Shown: positions 53,711 through 62,980, numbered from the stretch's first letter. The stretch is DNA of 64,000 bases from Desulfocarbo indianensis (GCA_001184205.1 LBMP01000007.1:62001-126000); one strand, 5' to 3'. The notes: a model not told the origin generated them from the sequence alone. Numbers and translations are program-made.

Positions 53711-54505
53711 TCAGCCCAGCAATTCTTCACGTCCCTTGGCCAACAACTCCGCGCCGGGCGCGTTGTAGAGGCCGATTTTGGTCTTCACCGCGGCGCCCTT
53801 GCTCTGGTATTCAGTCATGAGCTCGGCCATCTTCAGAGAGGCCACCATGGGATCGATAACCGGCGCTCCGTCCACCTCCGCCAGTCCGGTGGTGCTGAAC
53901 ATGGGAGACATTAGACCGCAGCCCGCGATGATTACGTCCGCGCCGTCCCGTAAGCAGCCGCGGGCTACGGCTAAAAATGAATCTATCACCGGGGAGTAAT
54001 TCCCCTTCATCAAGGCCTCGATGAAAAGATCGAAGGGCAGGGTCAGGGGCCTCACCGGGTCTCTATCTATGGCGGCGGAGCCGAAACCCAGGGCGGGTAT
54101 GTGGTGGGTCATCTCCTCCACGAACCCCGGCTCCGAGGTGACCACGGCGAACTTGTTCCCCATCATGCCGGCCAAATGCATGGAGGCCTCGGCCGGGGCC
54201 GTCACGGGGATGGAAAGCAGGCTGGAGGCAATCTTGACCCCGGAATCGAAATAGCAGGCGCCGGCGATGGCGTCGAATCCCTGCTGCTCGGCTTGCAGCA
54301 TGCATTTCACTATCTCGATCTCGTTGATTCCCCGGAAGCCGTAGCAGCAAATCAACTGGGGATCGCGAATGCCCGCGGGCACGTCCTTGATAACCACCTG
54401 GGTGTCGCTTCTCTTGAAAAGATCATAGGCCCGCATCAACAAGTCGTAGTATCCGCCATAAACTTCCCTGGGCATGCTTATGGGCAACTGAGACCAGATT
54501 TTCAT
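53711..54505 (-). CDS. Asp/Glu/hydantoin racemase-family protein
   Basis: A 264-residue cytoplasmic enzyme of the Asp/Glu racemase superfamily, closest in pattern to hydantoin racemases (HyuE). The two catalytic cysteines are placed as in that group: Cys84 in AGACYFDSG, followed by IPVTAPAEASMHLA, and Cys196 in IIAGCGLMSP. It would racemise an alpha-carbon between two acidifying groups, such as a 5-substituted hydantoin. It lies 166 bases after the acyl-CoA dehydrogenase and shares its strand with hyuA and hyuB, which supports that reading. Other superfamily reactions (maleate isomerase, arylmalonate decarboxylase) cannot be excluded. Confidence 0.85.
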   Translation of the reverse strand: MKIWSQLPISMPREVYGGYYDLLMRAYDLFKRSDTQVVIKDVPAGIRDPQLICCYGFRGINEIEIVKCMLQAEQQGFDAIAGACYFDSGVKIASSLLSIPVTAPAEASMHLAGMMGNKFAVVTSEPGFVEEMTHHIPALGFGSAAIDRDPVRPLTLPFDLFIEALMKGNYSPVIDSFLAVARGCLRDGADVIIAGCGLMSPMFSTTGLAEVDGAPVIDPMVASLKMAELMTEYQSKGAAVKTKIGLYNAPGAELLAKGREELLG

Positions 54506-54671
54506 GCGACTCCCCTTTCCGGTTATTGATTCGCCGGGACGTTGATGTCCCGCCTCATGTGCGCCCGATCTTGCCGCGCCGGGCGCGGCCGCTGGCCCGC
54601 GTCCAGCCTTACTCCTCTTTCCCCACCCTTTTTCAAAGGCGGCTCCGGCGATCAGCCGCGCCGCGCCTTGC

Positions 54672-55817
54672 TCAAATTCCGAGCGATTTGGAAATGATCA
54701 CCTTCATGATGTCGGTGGTGCCGCCGGCGACCAGCGGGAAAAAGGAATCCCGCAGGAAGCGCTGCACCGGAAATTCCATCATCAAGCCGTAGCCGCCATG
54801 TACCTGGGTGGCCATGCGGCAGATGTAGTTGGCCGCTTCCGAGGCCATCAGTTTGGCCATGGCCGCTTCCTTGGTGATGTCCTTGCCCTGATCGGCCAAG
54901 GAGGCCGCGTAATAGGTGTAGAGCCGGGCCGACTCCAGCCTGGTCAGCATGTCCACCAGGCGGAAACGCACCGCCTGGAATTTGCATATGGGCCGCCCGA
55001 ACTGCTCCCTTTCCTGGGAATAGCGCAGGGAGGCGTCAAAGGCCGCCCTGGAAAGGCCCAGGGAGAGCGCCGCGGTCATCATGCGGTCGTCGTTGAGGGA
55101 CTGGGCCAGGTTGATCAGGCCCATGTTCTCCTCGCCCAAGAGGTTGGCCGCCGGCACCCGCACGTCCTCCAGGGCCAGTTCGGCGGTGTCCGAGCAGTGG
55201 TTGGAAAACTTCTCCAGCCGGCGACCCACGGAGAATCCCGGCGTGGAGGTATCCACCAGCAGCAGGGAAATGCCGTCGAAGCCCTTGCCCGGAGCGGTGC
55301 GGGCCGCGATGGTGACGAAGTTGGCCTGGGTGCCGTTGGAGATGAATATCTTGGTGCCGTTTATCACGTAGTCGTCGCCGTCGCGCACCGCCTTGGTGCG
55401 GATGGAGGCGGCGTCCGAGCCGGCGTTGGGCTCGGTGAGGCCGAAGGCGGCCACCATTTTGCCTTGCAGGGCCGGGATCAGATAGCGCTGCTTGAGCTCC
55501 TCGCTGCCCCACTTGTACAAGCCGAAGGTGGCGGTGGAGGTGTGCATGGCAAGCGCCGAGCCCACCCCCAGGGAACCGCGGGCCAGCTCCTCGCAGAAAA
55601 TGGCGTGATAAATATGGGGTTCGTCCAGGCCGGCGCCGCCGTACTCCTCGGGATACTTGATGCCCAAGTAGCCCAGCTCGCCCAGTTCCTCCATTATCTG
55701 CCGGGGAAAATCGCCGCTTTCGTCCAGGGCCTCGGCCTGGGGCGCCACCCGCTCGTCGACGAAGCGGGATAAATGGTTGCGGAATTCCTTTTGATCGTCA
55801 TTGAACTCGAAGTGCAT
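54672..55817 (-). CDS. Acyl-CoA dehydrogenase with Gly at the usual catalytic Glu position
   Basis: A 381-residue flavoprotein from ATG 55817 (GGGAG upstream). Both signatures are present: AFGLTEPNAGSDAASIRTKA and QVHGGYGLMMEFPVQRFLRD. The C-terminal loop reads PLVAGGTTDIMK, so the usual GEGTSEI glutamate is replaced by Gly. In isovaleryl-CoA and long-chain enzymes the base comes from another helix, so the enzyme may still be active with branched substrates. It lies between an acyl-CoA ligase and a racemase in the Hyu cluster. Confidence 0.9.
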   Translation of the reverse strand: MHFEFNDDQKEFRNHLSRFVDERVAPQAEALDESGDFPRQIMEELGELGYLGIKYPEEYGGAGLDEPHIYHAIFCEELARGSLGVGSALAMHTSTATFGLYKWGSEELKQRYLIPALQGKMVAAFGLTEPNAGSDAASIRTKAVRDGDDYVINGTKIFISNGTQANFVTIAARTAPGKGFDGISLLLVDTSTPGFSVGRRLEKFSNHCSDTAELALEDVRVPAANLLGEENMGLINLAQSLNDDRMMTAALSLGLSRAAFDASLRYSQEREQFGRPICKFQAVRFRLVDMLTRLESARLYTYYAASLADQGKDITKEAAMAKLMASEAANYICRMATQVHGGYGLMMEFPVQRFLRDSFFPLVAGGTTDIMKVIISKSLGI

Positions 55818-55916
55818 TGCGTAGCTCCCATGATGCAAAGCCGACCGCGGGTTTTGGCCGTCGGCCCCGCAAGCGCTGGGGGGCTCGGGCTCCGCGTTAT
55901 GCCGGCCATGAAATAA

Positions 55917-57512
55917 TCAGACAGCTCCCCAGGCCCTTTCGCCGGTTTCCCTGGCGTAGGCCTCGCGGTAGCGGTCCCGCAGGATTCGCCGCAGTATCTT
56001 GTAGCCGCCGGCGGAGGTCGGCATCTCGGAGGCCGTGATGAAATCCACGCTCTTGGGCTTCTTGTAGGAGGCCAGGTGCTTCTTGCAGTAGGCGATAATG
56101 TCTTCCTCCTCCACCTGGACGCCGTCCTTGCGCACCACCACCGCCTTCACCGCCTCGCCCCATTTCTCGTCGGGCACGCCGATGACGCAAACCAGATGCA
56201 CGCCGGGATGGGCGGCGATGGCGTCCTCCACCTCGCGGGGATAGACGTTCATGCCGCCGGTGACCACCATGTCCTTCTTGCGGTCCACCACGTAGTAGAA
56301 GCCTTCCTCGTCGATGCGCACCACGTCGCCCGAATACCACCAGCCGTCGCGGAAATCCTCCGCCTCGGGCTTGTTCCAGTAGCCGCCGCCCACGGCGTCG
56401 CCGGCGATGGCCAGCTCGCCCTCCTGGCCGGGGCCCACCTCGTTGCCGTCGTCGTCCACCACTTTGGTGCGGTAGCCCAGGCAGGCCCTCCCGATGGAGG
56501 TCATGCGCTTGGCCTTGGGGCCCTCCAGCTCCACCTCCTGGGGCCGCAGGACCGTGCCCAAAAGGGCCGTCTCCGTGGTGCCGTAAAGCTGGATGAAGTT
56601 GTCACCCAGGAAGCCGGCCCCTTCCTTGAGCAGGCTTTCCGAAATGGGCGCGGCCGAGGTGAACCAATGCTCGATGCTGGAGAAATCGGTCTCTTTGGCG
56701 GCGGGATGGTGAATCACGTTGGCCAGCAGGGTGGGGCTGAACTGGGTGAAGCTGATTTTCTCCCGCTGGATCAAGCCCAGAATCTTTTCCGGGACGGGAG
56801 GAGAAACGAAAAGGGAGCATCCCCTCAGCGTGGAGGTGAGGGTCAAGCCGGTGCCGCCCGAGGTGTGCATGGGCATCAGCAGCAGCCACCTGGTGTAGGG
56901 ATGGATGCCCAACTCGGCCGCCCAGATGGAAGCGCTGAAGGTCCAATTGCGGTGGGTGAGGGGCACCCCCTTGGGACGGCCCGTGGTTCCGCTGGTGTAG
57001 ATCAGGGTGGCCACGTCGTCTTCCCGCACGGCCACCGCGGGCTCCTGGTCCGAGCCCCGGCTCAGCAGATCTTCGAACCGGTGATCGCAGTCATCCGCTT
57101 GGCCTATGCCTATGAAGGCCTGGACCTGGGTCATCTCTGGCCTGATGTCGCCGTACTTGTCCTGGTATAGGTCGGCGTCCACAATGACCCCACGAGCGCC
57201 GCTATCCTGGACTTGATAGAGTATCTCCTCCGGCACGAAGGTGCGGTCGATGGGTACTATAGCCATGCCGGCCTTGGTCAGGGCCAGCAAGGACAAGACA
57301 TGCCCCAGACCGGTTCCGGTTTGGACCGCCACCTTGTCGCCCCGGGCCAAGCCCAGGTCCAGAAGGCCGTTGGCCAAGCGGTTGACTGCTTTGTTGAGTT
57401 CTTCGTAGGTGTAGCTGGAGTTTCCGGAAAAATACTTGCCGTACTTGTCGCTCACGGCAAGTTTTTGAGGATAGTTCGTCGCGCACCTTCTCAAGGCGTC
57501 GCCTATGATCAT
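55917..57512 (-). CDS. AMP-forming acyl-CoA ligase
   Basis: A 531-residue member of the ANL superfamily that activates a carboxylic acid as acyl-AMP and transfers it to CoA. The phosphate-binding A3 motif ATLIYTSGTTGRPKGVPLTH, the A5 motif QLYGTTE, the A8 region WWYSGDVVRIDEEGFYYVVDR and the C-terminal Lys-containing MPTSAGGYKILRR are all present. ATG 57512 is chosen over a longer upstream frame because TAGGAG lies 7 bases before it. The neighbours suggest it activates the ring-opened product of the Hyu enzymes before oxidation. Substrate unknown. Confidence 0.9.
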   Translation of the reverse strand: MIIGDALRRCATNYPQKLAVSDKYGKYFSGNSSYTYEELNKAVNRLANGLLDLGLARGDKVAVQTGTGLGHVLSLLALTKAGMAIVPIDRTFVPEEILYQVQDSGARGVIVDADLYQDKYGDIRPEMTQVQAFIGIGQADDCDHRFEDLLSRGSDQEPAVAVREDDVATLIYTSGTTGRPKGVPLTHRNWTFSASIWAAELGIHPYTRWLLLMPMHTSGGTGLTLTSTLRGCSLFVSPPVPEKILGLIQREKISFTQFSPTLLANVIHHPAAKETDFSSIEHWFTSAAPISESLLKEGAGFLGDNFIQLYGTTETALLGTVLRPQEVELEGPKAKRMTSIGRACLGYRTKVVDDDGNEVGPGQEGELAIAGDAVGGGYWNKPEAEDFRDGWWYSGDVVRIDEEGFYYVVDRKKDMVVTGGMNVYPREVEDAIAAHPGVHLVCVIGVPDEKWGEAVKAVVVRKDGVQVEEEDIIAYCKKHLASYKKPKSVDFITASEMPTSAGGYKILRRILRDRYREAYARETGERAWGAV

Positions 57513-57627
57513 TTTAAATCTCCTAATCCACGGCCCCGCAACTCGCCCGGCTCGGCGATGGCGGCGGCTCCCCTGAGAACCCGTCCCCGGAGGCATGCCA
57601 GGGGCGGGTTCCCCAGGGGCGATAGCC

Positions 57628-59376
57628 CTATTTGCCGTCGCGCAATTGCAGAGTGGCCTCCATGTCGACCATCAAGGTTTGGGGGTCGATCACGACTCCG
57701 TATTGTTCCTGGGCGGCCTGCATGGTGACCAAACCGTTGAGCACGTCGTCCAATACCTTGCTCACCGAGCGCTCAAAGGGATTTCCATAGCCGCCGCCGC
57801 CCGCCTCCATGATTTCGTAGAGGTCGCCTTTGTTCAGGACCACGAACTTGTGGACGTCGGGGTCTTCCACCGCGCCGTCGGCCCGCACTATGCGCAGTTG
57901 GCTATGCTTGGGGCCCTTGCCCCCCATGATGCCGAAGGGCGCGGTTTCGTCCCGCAGGCCGTCGCCGAAGTTGTCGGAAAGTATCCCGTCGGCCTCCACC
58001 CGCCAGCGGTAGGCCGTGCCCATGCCGCCGCGCCATTTGCCGGGCCCGGCGCTGTCCTCCAGGTATTCGTACTGGAGCACCGTGTAGGGGCAGACCATCT
58101 CGTGAAGCTCGGGGTCGGGCGAGCGCAGGCCGCCGGCGCAGGAGATGACGCCCAGATGATTCCAGCCGTCGAAACCCATGGTGGCTCCGGCTCCGCCCTT
58201 GCACATGAAATGGATGTCGCCGAAGAGGCTGTTGTTGCGGGGGTTGAAGCCCATGGTCGCCGGGGCCGACCAGCGGGCCCAGGCGGCTTGGGAGCGTTCC
58301 GGAACCGCCTGGGAAAGCGCCAGCCACACCGCCTCCACGATGGTGGCGGTGGTGCAGATGGTGGAAGCCGTGCAGGGGGCCGGCTCCAGGCAATTGACCA
58401 CGCTGCCCGGTTCGGCTATGAGGGTTATGGGCCGCAAGGCGCCTGCGTTTTTGCGGATGTTCGGGTTCACCGTCATGAAGAGGGCCAGGCAGACCGAGGA
58501 GAAGGTATTGGCCTCGGTGCTGTTGATGGAGCCCTTGACCTGGGGATCGGACCCGGTGAAGTCAAAGGTGATTTGATCGCCCTGCACCCGGATGGTCACT
58601 TTGACCTTGACCATGCGGTCGCGGTCGAAGCCGTCATGATCCATGAAGCGTTCCGCGGTGTACGCGCCGTCGGGAATCTTGCTGATCTCTTCCCGCATGT
58701 GGTTTTCCGTGGCCTCGATCAGTTCGTCCACGGCTTGCTTGATGGTGTCCAGATCGTACATGGACACGGCTTGCAGCAGCTTGCGCTCTCCCACCTTGGT
58801 GGCGCCCACCAGGCAGTTCAGGTCGCCGTCCAGCATGAATTCCATGCGCACGTTTTTCAGCACCAGATCCCACACGCTGCGGTTGAAGCGGCCGGCCTTG
58901 TAGAGCTTGACCGGCGGGATGCGGATGCCCTCCTCCCAGGTGCTGGTGGCTTCCGGGTTGTAACCGCAGCAGCCGCCGGCGCCGGTGTCCGCCTGATGGC
59001 CCTTGGCCAGGGCCCAGAAAGCCACCTCGTCGCCCACGAAGATGGGGCGGGCCACGGTGAAATCGGGCATATGGTTGTTCTTGCCCAGATAGGGGTCGTT
59101 GGTGAGAATGACGTCGCCGTCCACCAGATCGTCGCCGTAGCGCTCCATGATGCCCTGCAGGCAATAGGGCAGGGCGCCGGCCAGCACCGCGATATAGGGG
59201 CGCTGGGCGATCATCCTGCCTTTGGCGTCGAAGATGCCGGTGACGAAGTCCCTGGCCTCGCTGAAGATGGGGGAGCGGGAGGTCCGCAACATGGTCTCCC
59301 CCATCTCGCTGCAGATGGACTCGAAACGGTTGGTGAGAACCGAGCGGAGTATGGGATCAAGTTTTTTATCGCCCAT
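57628..59376 (-). CDS. hyuB: Hydantoinase B/oxoprolinase-family subunit
   Basis: A 582-residue protein of the HyuB family. Blocks include DPILRSVLTNRFESICSEMG, SRSPIFSEARDFVTGIFDAK, DGDVILTNDPYLGKNNHMPD, TFDFTGSDPQVKGSINSTEA and a C-terminal GGYGNPFERS. With HyuA it forms ATP-dependent cyclic-amide hydrolases (5-oxoprolinase, N-methylhydantoinase) or, in acetone and acetophenone carboxylases, ATP-dependent carboxylases. The third carboxylase subunit is not encoded here. GAGGAG precedes the ATG, and the hyuA stop is 15 bases upstream. Confidence 0.9.
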   Translation of the reverse strand: MGDKKLDPILRSVLTNRFESICSEMGETMLRTSRSPIFSEARDFVTGIFDAKGRMIAQRPYIAVLAGALPYCLQGIMERYGDDLVDGDVILTNDPYLGKNNHMPDFTVARPIFVGDEVAFWALAKGHQADTGAGGCCGYNPEATSTWEEGIRIPPVKLYKAGRFNRSVWDLVLKNVRMEFMLDGDLNCLVGATKVGERKLLQAVSMYDLDTIKQAVDELIEATENHMREEISKIPDGAYTAERFMDHDGFDRDRMVKVKVTIRVQGDQITFDFTGSDPQVKGSINSTEANTFSSVCLALFMTVNPNIRKNAGALRPITLIAEPGSVVNCLEPAPCTASTICTTATIVEAVWLALSQAVPERSQAAWARWSAPATMGFNPRNNSLFGDIHFMCKGGAGATMGFDGWNHLGVISCAGGLRSPDPELHEMVCPYTVLQYEYLEDSAGPGKWRGGMGTAYRWRVEADGILSDNFGDGLRDETAPFGIMGGKGPKHSQLRIVRADGAVEDPDVHKFVVLNKGDLYEIMEAGGGGYGNPFERSVSKVLDDVLNGLVTMQAAQEQYGVVIDPQTLMVDMEATLQLRDGK

Positions 59377-59391
59377 GAAAATTCTCCTCGA

Positions 59392-61503
59392 TCACATTTT
59401 TTCTTTTAATTCCGCGATTATTTCGTCCGGGCGCTGCTCGCGCTGGTAGAGCATGTAGTTGTCGTAGGAATCGCAGCTCAGGTTGAAATCCGGAGGGACC
59501 ACGATGGTGGTGGTGGGCTCCTCCACGATGGCCGGACCGAAGATCATGTTGCCGTGCTTCATCTTGAGGCCGTCGTACACGGGGGTGCTGCGGAACTTGT
59601 CCTCGAAGAAGACCTGCCGGTGGGTCTTGAGGGCCTTGGAAGCGTCCTTGCCTGCGTGCTTGGAGGGTTTGTGGGTCGGCTTGTCGGTTTCGCCCACGGT
59701 CTGCAACCTTATGTTGATCAGCTCCAGGGAAGCGCCGGGCATGGCGTAGCCGTAGAGCTTGTCATGGGTGTTGTGGAAAAGCTCCTTGAGGTATTTCAGG
59801 TCCTCGTCCCGGATTTCCTGGCTGGAGGACATAGGCAGCGGCACGTTCACCTCGTTGAACTGGCCCACGTACCTGATGTCGGCGGAGAAGTGGGCCTGAA
59901 TCCGCTCCTGGGGTATCCCTTCCTGCAAAAGGGTGCTGTTGGCTTCCGCCAGCATCTCGCGGCAGATTTCGCCGGCCCTTTCCCGGTCCATGGCGTTCAG
60001 ATCGGCGGTGTAGGTTCTGACGTAGTCGTGTTTCAGGTCGCTCATCAGCATGCCGGAAGCGCAGAACACGGAAGACCCGCGGGGAACGATGACCAGGGGG
60101 ATGTTCTGGTCCCTGGCGATATCCGCCGCGTGGATGGGGCCGGCCCCTCCGGCCACCACCATGGCGAAGTTGCGGGGGTTGTGTCCCTTGGCCACCGAGA
60201 CCAGGTTCACGCCGAGGGCCATGTTGAGGTTGATCATTTTGTAGATGCCGGCGGCCGCCTCGTTGATGGTGAGCCCCAAAGGCTTGGCCACCTTTTCCTC
60301 CACGGCTTTGGTGGCGGCCGAGAGATCGAGTTTCAGCGCCCCGCCGTGGAAATATTCCGGGTCCAGGTAACCCAGGATCAGGTCGGCGTCGGTCACGGTG
60401 GGCTCTTCGCCGCCCTTGCCGTAACAGACCGGCCCGGGATCGGCTCCGGCGCTTTGGGGCCCCACCTGGAGCATGCCCTCGGCGTCCACCGAGGCGATGC
60501 TGCCGCCGCCGGCCCCGATGGTTTCTATGTAGAGGGTGGGCAGGGCCACGCGGTAACCGCCGATCTCTCCCTCGGTGGTCACCGCCGGCTGGCCTTCGTT
60601 GATAAGACAGACGTCAAAGCTGGTGCCGCCCATGTCCACGGTTATGATGTTGTGCAGGCCGTGGATGCCGCCGATGAACTGGCCGTTGACCGGCCCGCCG
60701 GCCGGCCCGGACAGAAGCGTGTTCACCGCGAAACGGCTGCTCATCTCCGGGGACATCACGCCGCCGTTGGACTGCATGATGAGCAGGTTCCCCTTGAACC
60801 CGGATTTTTGCAGGCTTCCCTCGGATTTTCGCAGGTAGCTGGAAAGAATGGGGCCCACGTATGAATTCAGGGCCACGGTGCTGTTGCGCTCATAGACCCG
60901 CACCTGGGGAAGAATCTCGCTGGACAGGGAGATATAAATGTCCGGGAAGGCCTCGCGCAGCATCTCCCCTATGCGGCGCTCGTTGACCGGGTTGAGGAAG
61001 GAGAAGAGGGTGCTGACGGCGATGGCCTCCACGCCGTTGCCCTTCATCTTGTCGATCACCGCGAGCATCTCATCCTCGTTCAGGGGAATCAGCACCTTGC
61101 CCTGGGAGTCGATGCGTTCTTCCACGGTGTGAATATTGCGGCGCCGTATGAACGCCTCCGGAGGGGAGTAGCGCGAATCGTACTGGCGGTCGCGCAGGCC
61201 GCGGCGCATGTTCAGGAGATCGCGGAACCCCTTGGTGGTGATGAAAGCGGTCTTGGCTCCGTTTCTGGTCAGGGCGGCGTTGGTGGTTATGGTGGTGCCG
61301 TGCACGATGATCTCAACGCTTCCCAGGAACTGGTTCAGATCGAGAGTGGTGAACTCGGCTATCTCGGCCAGCCCAGCCTGCACTCCCACCGAAGGGTCCT
61401 TGGGGGTGGTGGGCGTCTTGAAGATGTGGCTTTCGCCGTTTTCCTCCACCAAGAGAAAGTCGGTGAAGGTCCCTCCCACGTCTATTCCAAGTTTGTATTT
61501 CAT
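59392..61503 (-). CDS. hyuA: Hydantoinase A/oxoprolinase-family subunit
   Basis: A 703-residue ATPase subunit with the ASKHA (actin-like) fold. The first phosphate loop is KLGIDVGGTFTDFLLVEENG near the N-terminus, and a second is NIITVDMGGTSFDVCLI. FAMVVAGGAGPIHAADIA and SADIRYVGQFNEVNV are also typical of the HyuA family. ATG 61503 follows AAGGA at 8 bases; an in-frame GTG two codons earlier is less likely. It would phosphorylate a cyclic amide or ketone to drive ring opening or carboxylation with HyuB. It follows the radical SAM gene by 74 bases. Confidence 0.9.
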   Translation of the reverse strand: MKYKLGIDVGGTFTDFLLVEENGESHIFKTPTTPKDPSVGVQAGLAEIAEFTTLDLNQFLGSVEIIVHGTTITTNAALTRNGAKTAFITTKGFRDLLNMRRGLRDRQYDSRYSPPEAFIRRRNIHTVEERIDSQGKVLIPLNEDEMLAVIDKMKGNGVEAIAVSTLFSFLNPVNERRIGEMLREAFPDIYISLSSEILPQVRVYERNSTVALNSYVGPILSSYLRKSEGSLQKSGFKGNLLIMQSNGGVMSPEMSSRFAVNTLLSGPAGGPVNGQFIGGIHGLHNIITVDMGGTSFDVCLINEGQPAVTTEGEIGGYRVALPTLYIETIGAGGGSIASVDAEGMLQVGPQSAGADPGPVCYGKGGEEPTVTDADLILGYLDPEYFHGGALKLDLSAATKAVEEKVAKPLGLTINEAAAGIYKMINLNMALGVNLVSVAKGHNPRNFAMVVAGGAGPIHAADIARDQNIPLVIVPRGSSVFCASGMLMSDLKHDYVRTYTADLNAMDRERAGEICREMLAEANSTLLQEGIPQERIQAHFSADIRYVGQFNEVNVPLPMSSSQEIRDEDLKYLKELFHNTHDKLYGYAMPGASLELINIRLQTVGETDKPTHKPSKHAGKDASKALKTHRQVFFEDKFRSTPVYDGLKMKHGNMIFGPAIVEEPTTTIVVPPDFNLSCDSYDNYMLYQREQRPDEIIAELKEKM

Positions 61504-61577
61504 GAACACTTTCCTTGGATAATCGGTTTGCCGTTTATGGAAAATGGCCGGGCCTTGGCGGACGGGGCTCCCCCCTC

Positions 61578-62894
61578 CTAGGAGCCCATGTCCAAATGAC
61601 CGCTGTTGATGCTCAAGCTTCGTCCCAGCCCCATGGGGGTGAAGTTGTAGATGGGCGGCAGATTGTATTTCTTCCAGGTTTCGTACCAGGCGATGTCCAC
61701 CTCGATGTAGTACTCCAGCGGCACGGGCGGCTGTTCATATTGGCCCAGCGCGGAGTTGGGCTCGATCACCCAACTGGAGCTGCGGGGAGTGACGCCGTGG
61801 GACATCAGGTATTCCCAGGCTTCCTTCATGGATTTAACGCCATCCTCCCACTTTTCGAATCCCCAAGGCTTGGCCAGTTCGCAGCCGGAAACGAAGGTGG
61901 GGACCACGCATCCCTCGCCGAAGACGTCCACCGAGTCGCAGACCCTCTTTATCCATTCGTCGCGCCCCACCTTGGCGGCCTTGCCCGGGCAATAGATGTT
62001 GAACTTGTCTTTGTCCCATATCTCGATGTTGGAGTGATGGCAATTGACGCCCGCGTCCTTGAGGTATTTGCAATCTTCCTTGGTCAGCGCGGTGGTTTGC
62101 AGGTGAATGGCCCAGCGGCTGCCTATCTTCTCCCTGACCGCGCGGATATATTCCGCGTAGAATTCGATGTTGCCCTTGCCCTGCAATTGCTGGGCTTCCC
62201 GATAGATGGCGCCGCCGGTGAACAGGATGCTGTGATTGATGGGCTCGCGTTCCTTGTTGAAAATGGTGTCCAGCACGGTGACGACTTCGTCTATCTTTTT
62301 ATGGATCAAAAAGGGGCGCCCGGTTTTGGCTTGCTTGCGGGCGTTTTTATTGATGTCGCAGAAAACGCATTCCTCCTTGGCGCCCCAGTATTGGCAGCTC
62401 CGGAGGATGGTGCAAAAGGTCAGGTATCCCCAGAAAACCGAGGCGGCCACGTCAGAATAGGGCGTGCCGTCGGGCAGGGTGTGCCGGTAATAGGGCGGCT
62501 TGCTGCGTAGCTCCACATCGGCCAGGTAGTTGTTTTCCCAAAAGAGCTGGAGCTTGCCGTCGACGAAGTCGACCTTGTAGGGGGTTTTATCCGAGCTTTC
62601 CAGGCAGGTCTTGTTGTTGGTGGATTTGAGGTCGTAGGGACCGCTGCTGAACTTGAAGCATTCGGGAGCCTTGATGAACTCCTTCTTCTTCATGTCGTCG
62701 ACGTCCATGGCGTCATAGGAGAAAAGATAATATGATTTAGTGGCGAACTTGGAAGATTCCTCCAGAGCGGCATCGGTGAAACAGACTCCGAGTCTAAGCA
62801 GATCTTCCTTTATTATCACCTCTTTATATACATCCGAATATTTTTCGAAATAATGATCTAAATCGTATTTAGTGTATGGCAGCTTGCCTTTCAT
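61578..62894 (-). CDS. Radical SAM protein with atypical C-x8-C-x2-C cluster motif
   Basis: A 438-residue protein from ATG 62894, chosen because GGAGG lies 8 bases upstream; a first in-frame ATG at 62942 has none. The cysteines RSCQYWGAKEECVFCDIN (Cys167, Cys176, Cys179) resemble a radical SAM [4Fe-4S] site but with C-x8-C-x2-C spacing in place of C-x3-C-x2-C. An additional Cys161 precedes them. The following ILFTGGAIY resembles the GGE motif for SAM binding, and later blocks (TFVSGCELAKPWGF, WVIEPNSALG) look like a TIM-barrel lyase or synthase. It is the first gene of the Hyu operon. No named subfamily is recognised, and the reaction is unknown. Confidence 0.78.
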   Translation of the reverse strand: MKGKLPYTKYDLDHYFEKYSDVYKEVIIKEDLLRLGVCFTDAALEESSKFATKSYYLFSYDAMDVDDMKKKEFIKAPECFKFSSGPYDLKSTNNKTCLESSDKTPYKVDFVDGKLQLFWENNYLADVELRSKPPYYRHTLPDGTPYSDVAASVFWGYLTFCTILRSCQYWGAKEECVFCDINKNARKQAKTGRPFLIHKKIDEVVTVLDTIFNKEREPINHSILFTGGAIYREAQQLQGKGNIEFYAEYIRAVREKIGSRWAIHLQTTALTKEDCKYLKDAGVNCHHSNIEIWDKDKFNIYCPGKAAKVGRDEWIKRVCDSVDVFGEGCVVPTFVSGCELAKPWGFEKWEDGVKSMKEAWEYLMSHGVTPRSSSWVIEPNSALGQYEQPPVPLEYYIEVDIAWYETWKKYNLPPIYNFTPMGLGRSLSINSGHLDMGS

Positions 62895-62962
62895 GAAGTA
62901 GGCCTCCGTTCCCCTAAGAAGAGTTAATAGCGTCTTAAGCATTACGCTGCGGACAGCAGACT

Positions 62963-62980
62963 AAGCAATTCCCTTGCCAA
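62963..62980 (-). promoter_or_regulatory. Sigma-54 type promoter of the radical SAM-hyu operon
   Basis: On the minus strand TTGGCAAGGGAATTGCTT fits TGGCAC-N5-TTGCW with one -24 mismatch. The GG and GC doublets are exactly 10 bases apart. The start would fall near 62953, leaving a leader of about 58 bases that contains the GGAGG site. Confidence 0.72.

Noticed and set aside
57628-61503. HyuA/HyuB considered as acetone or acetophenone carboxylase
   Set aside because: Not excluded by family, but no small third subunit is encoded nearby, and the racemase neighbour fits hydantoin-type chemistry better.
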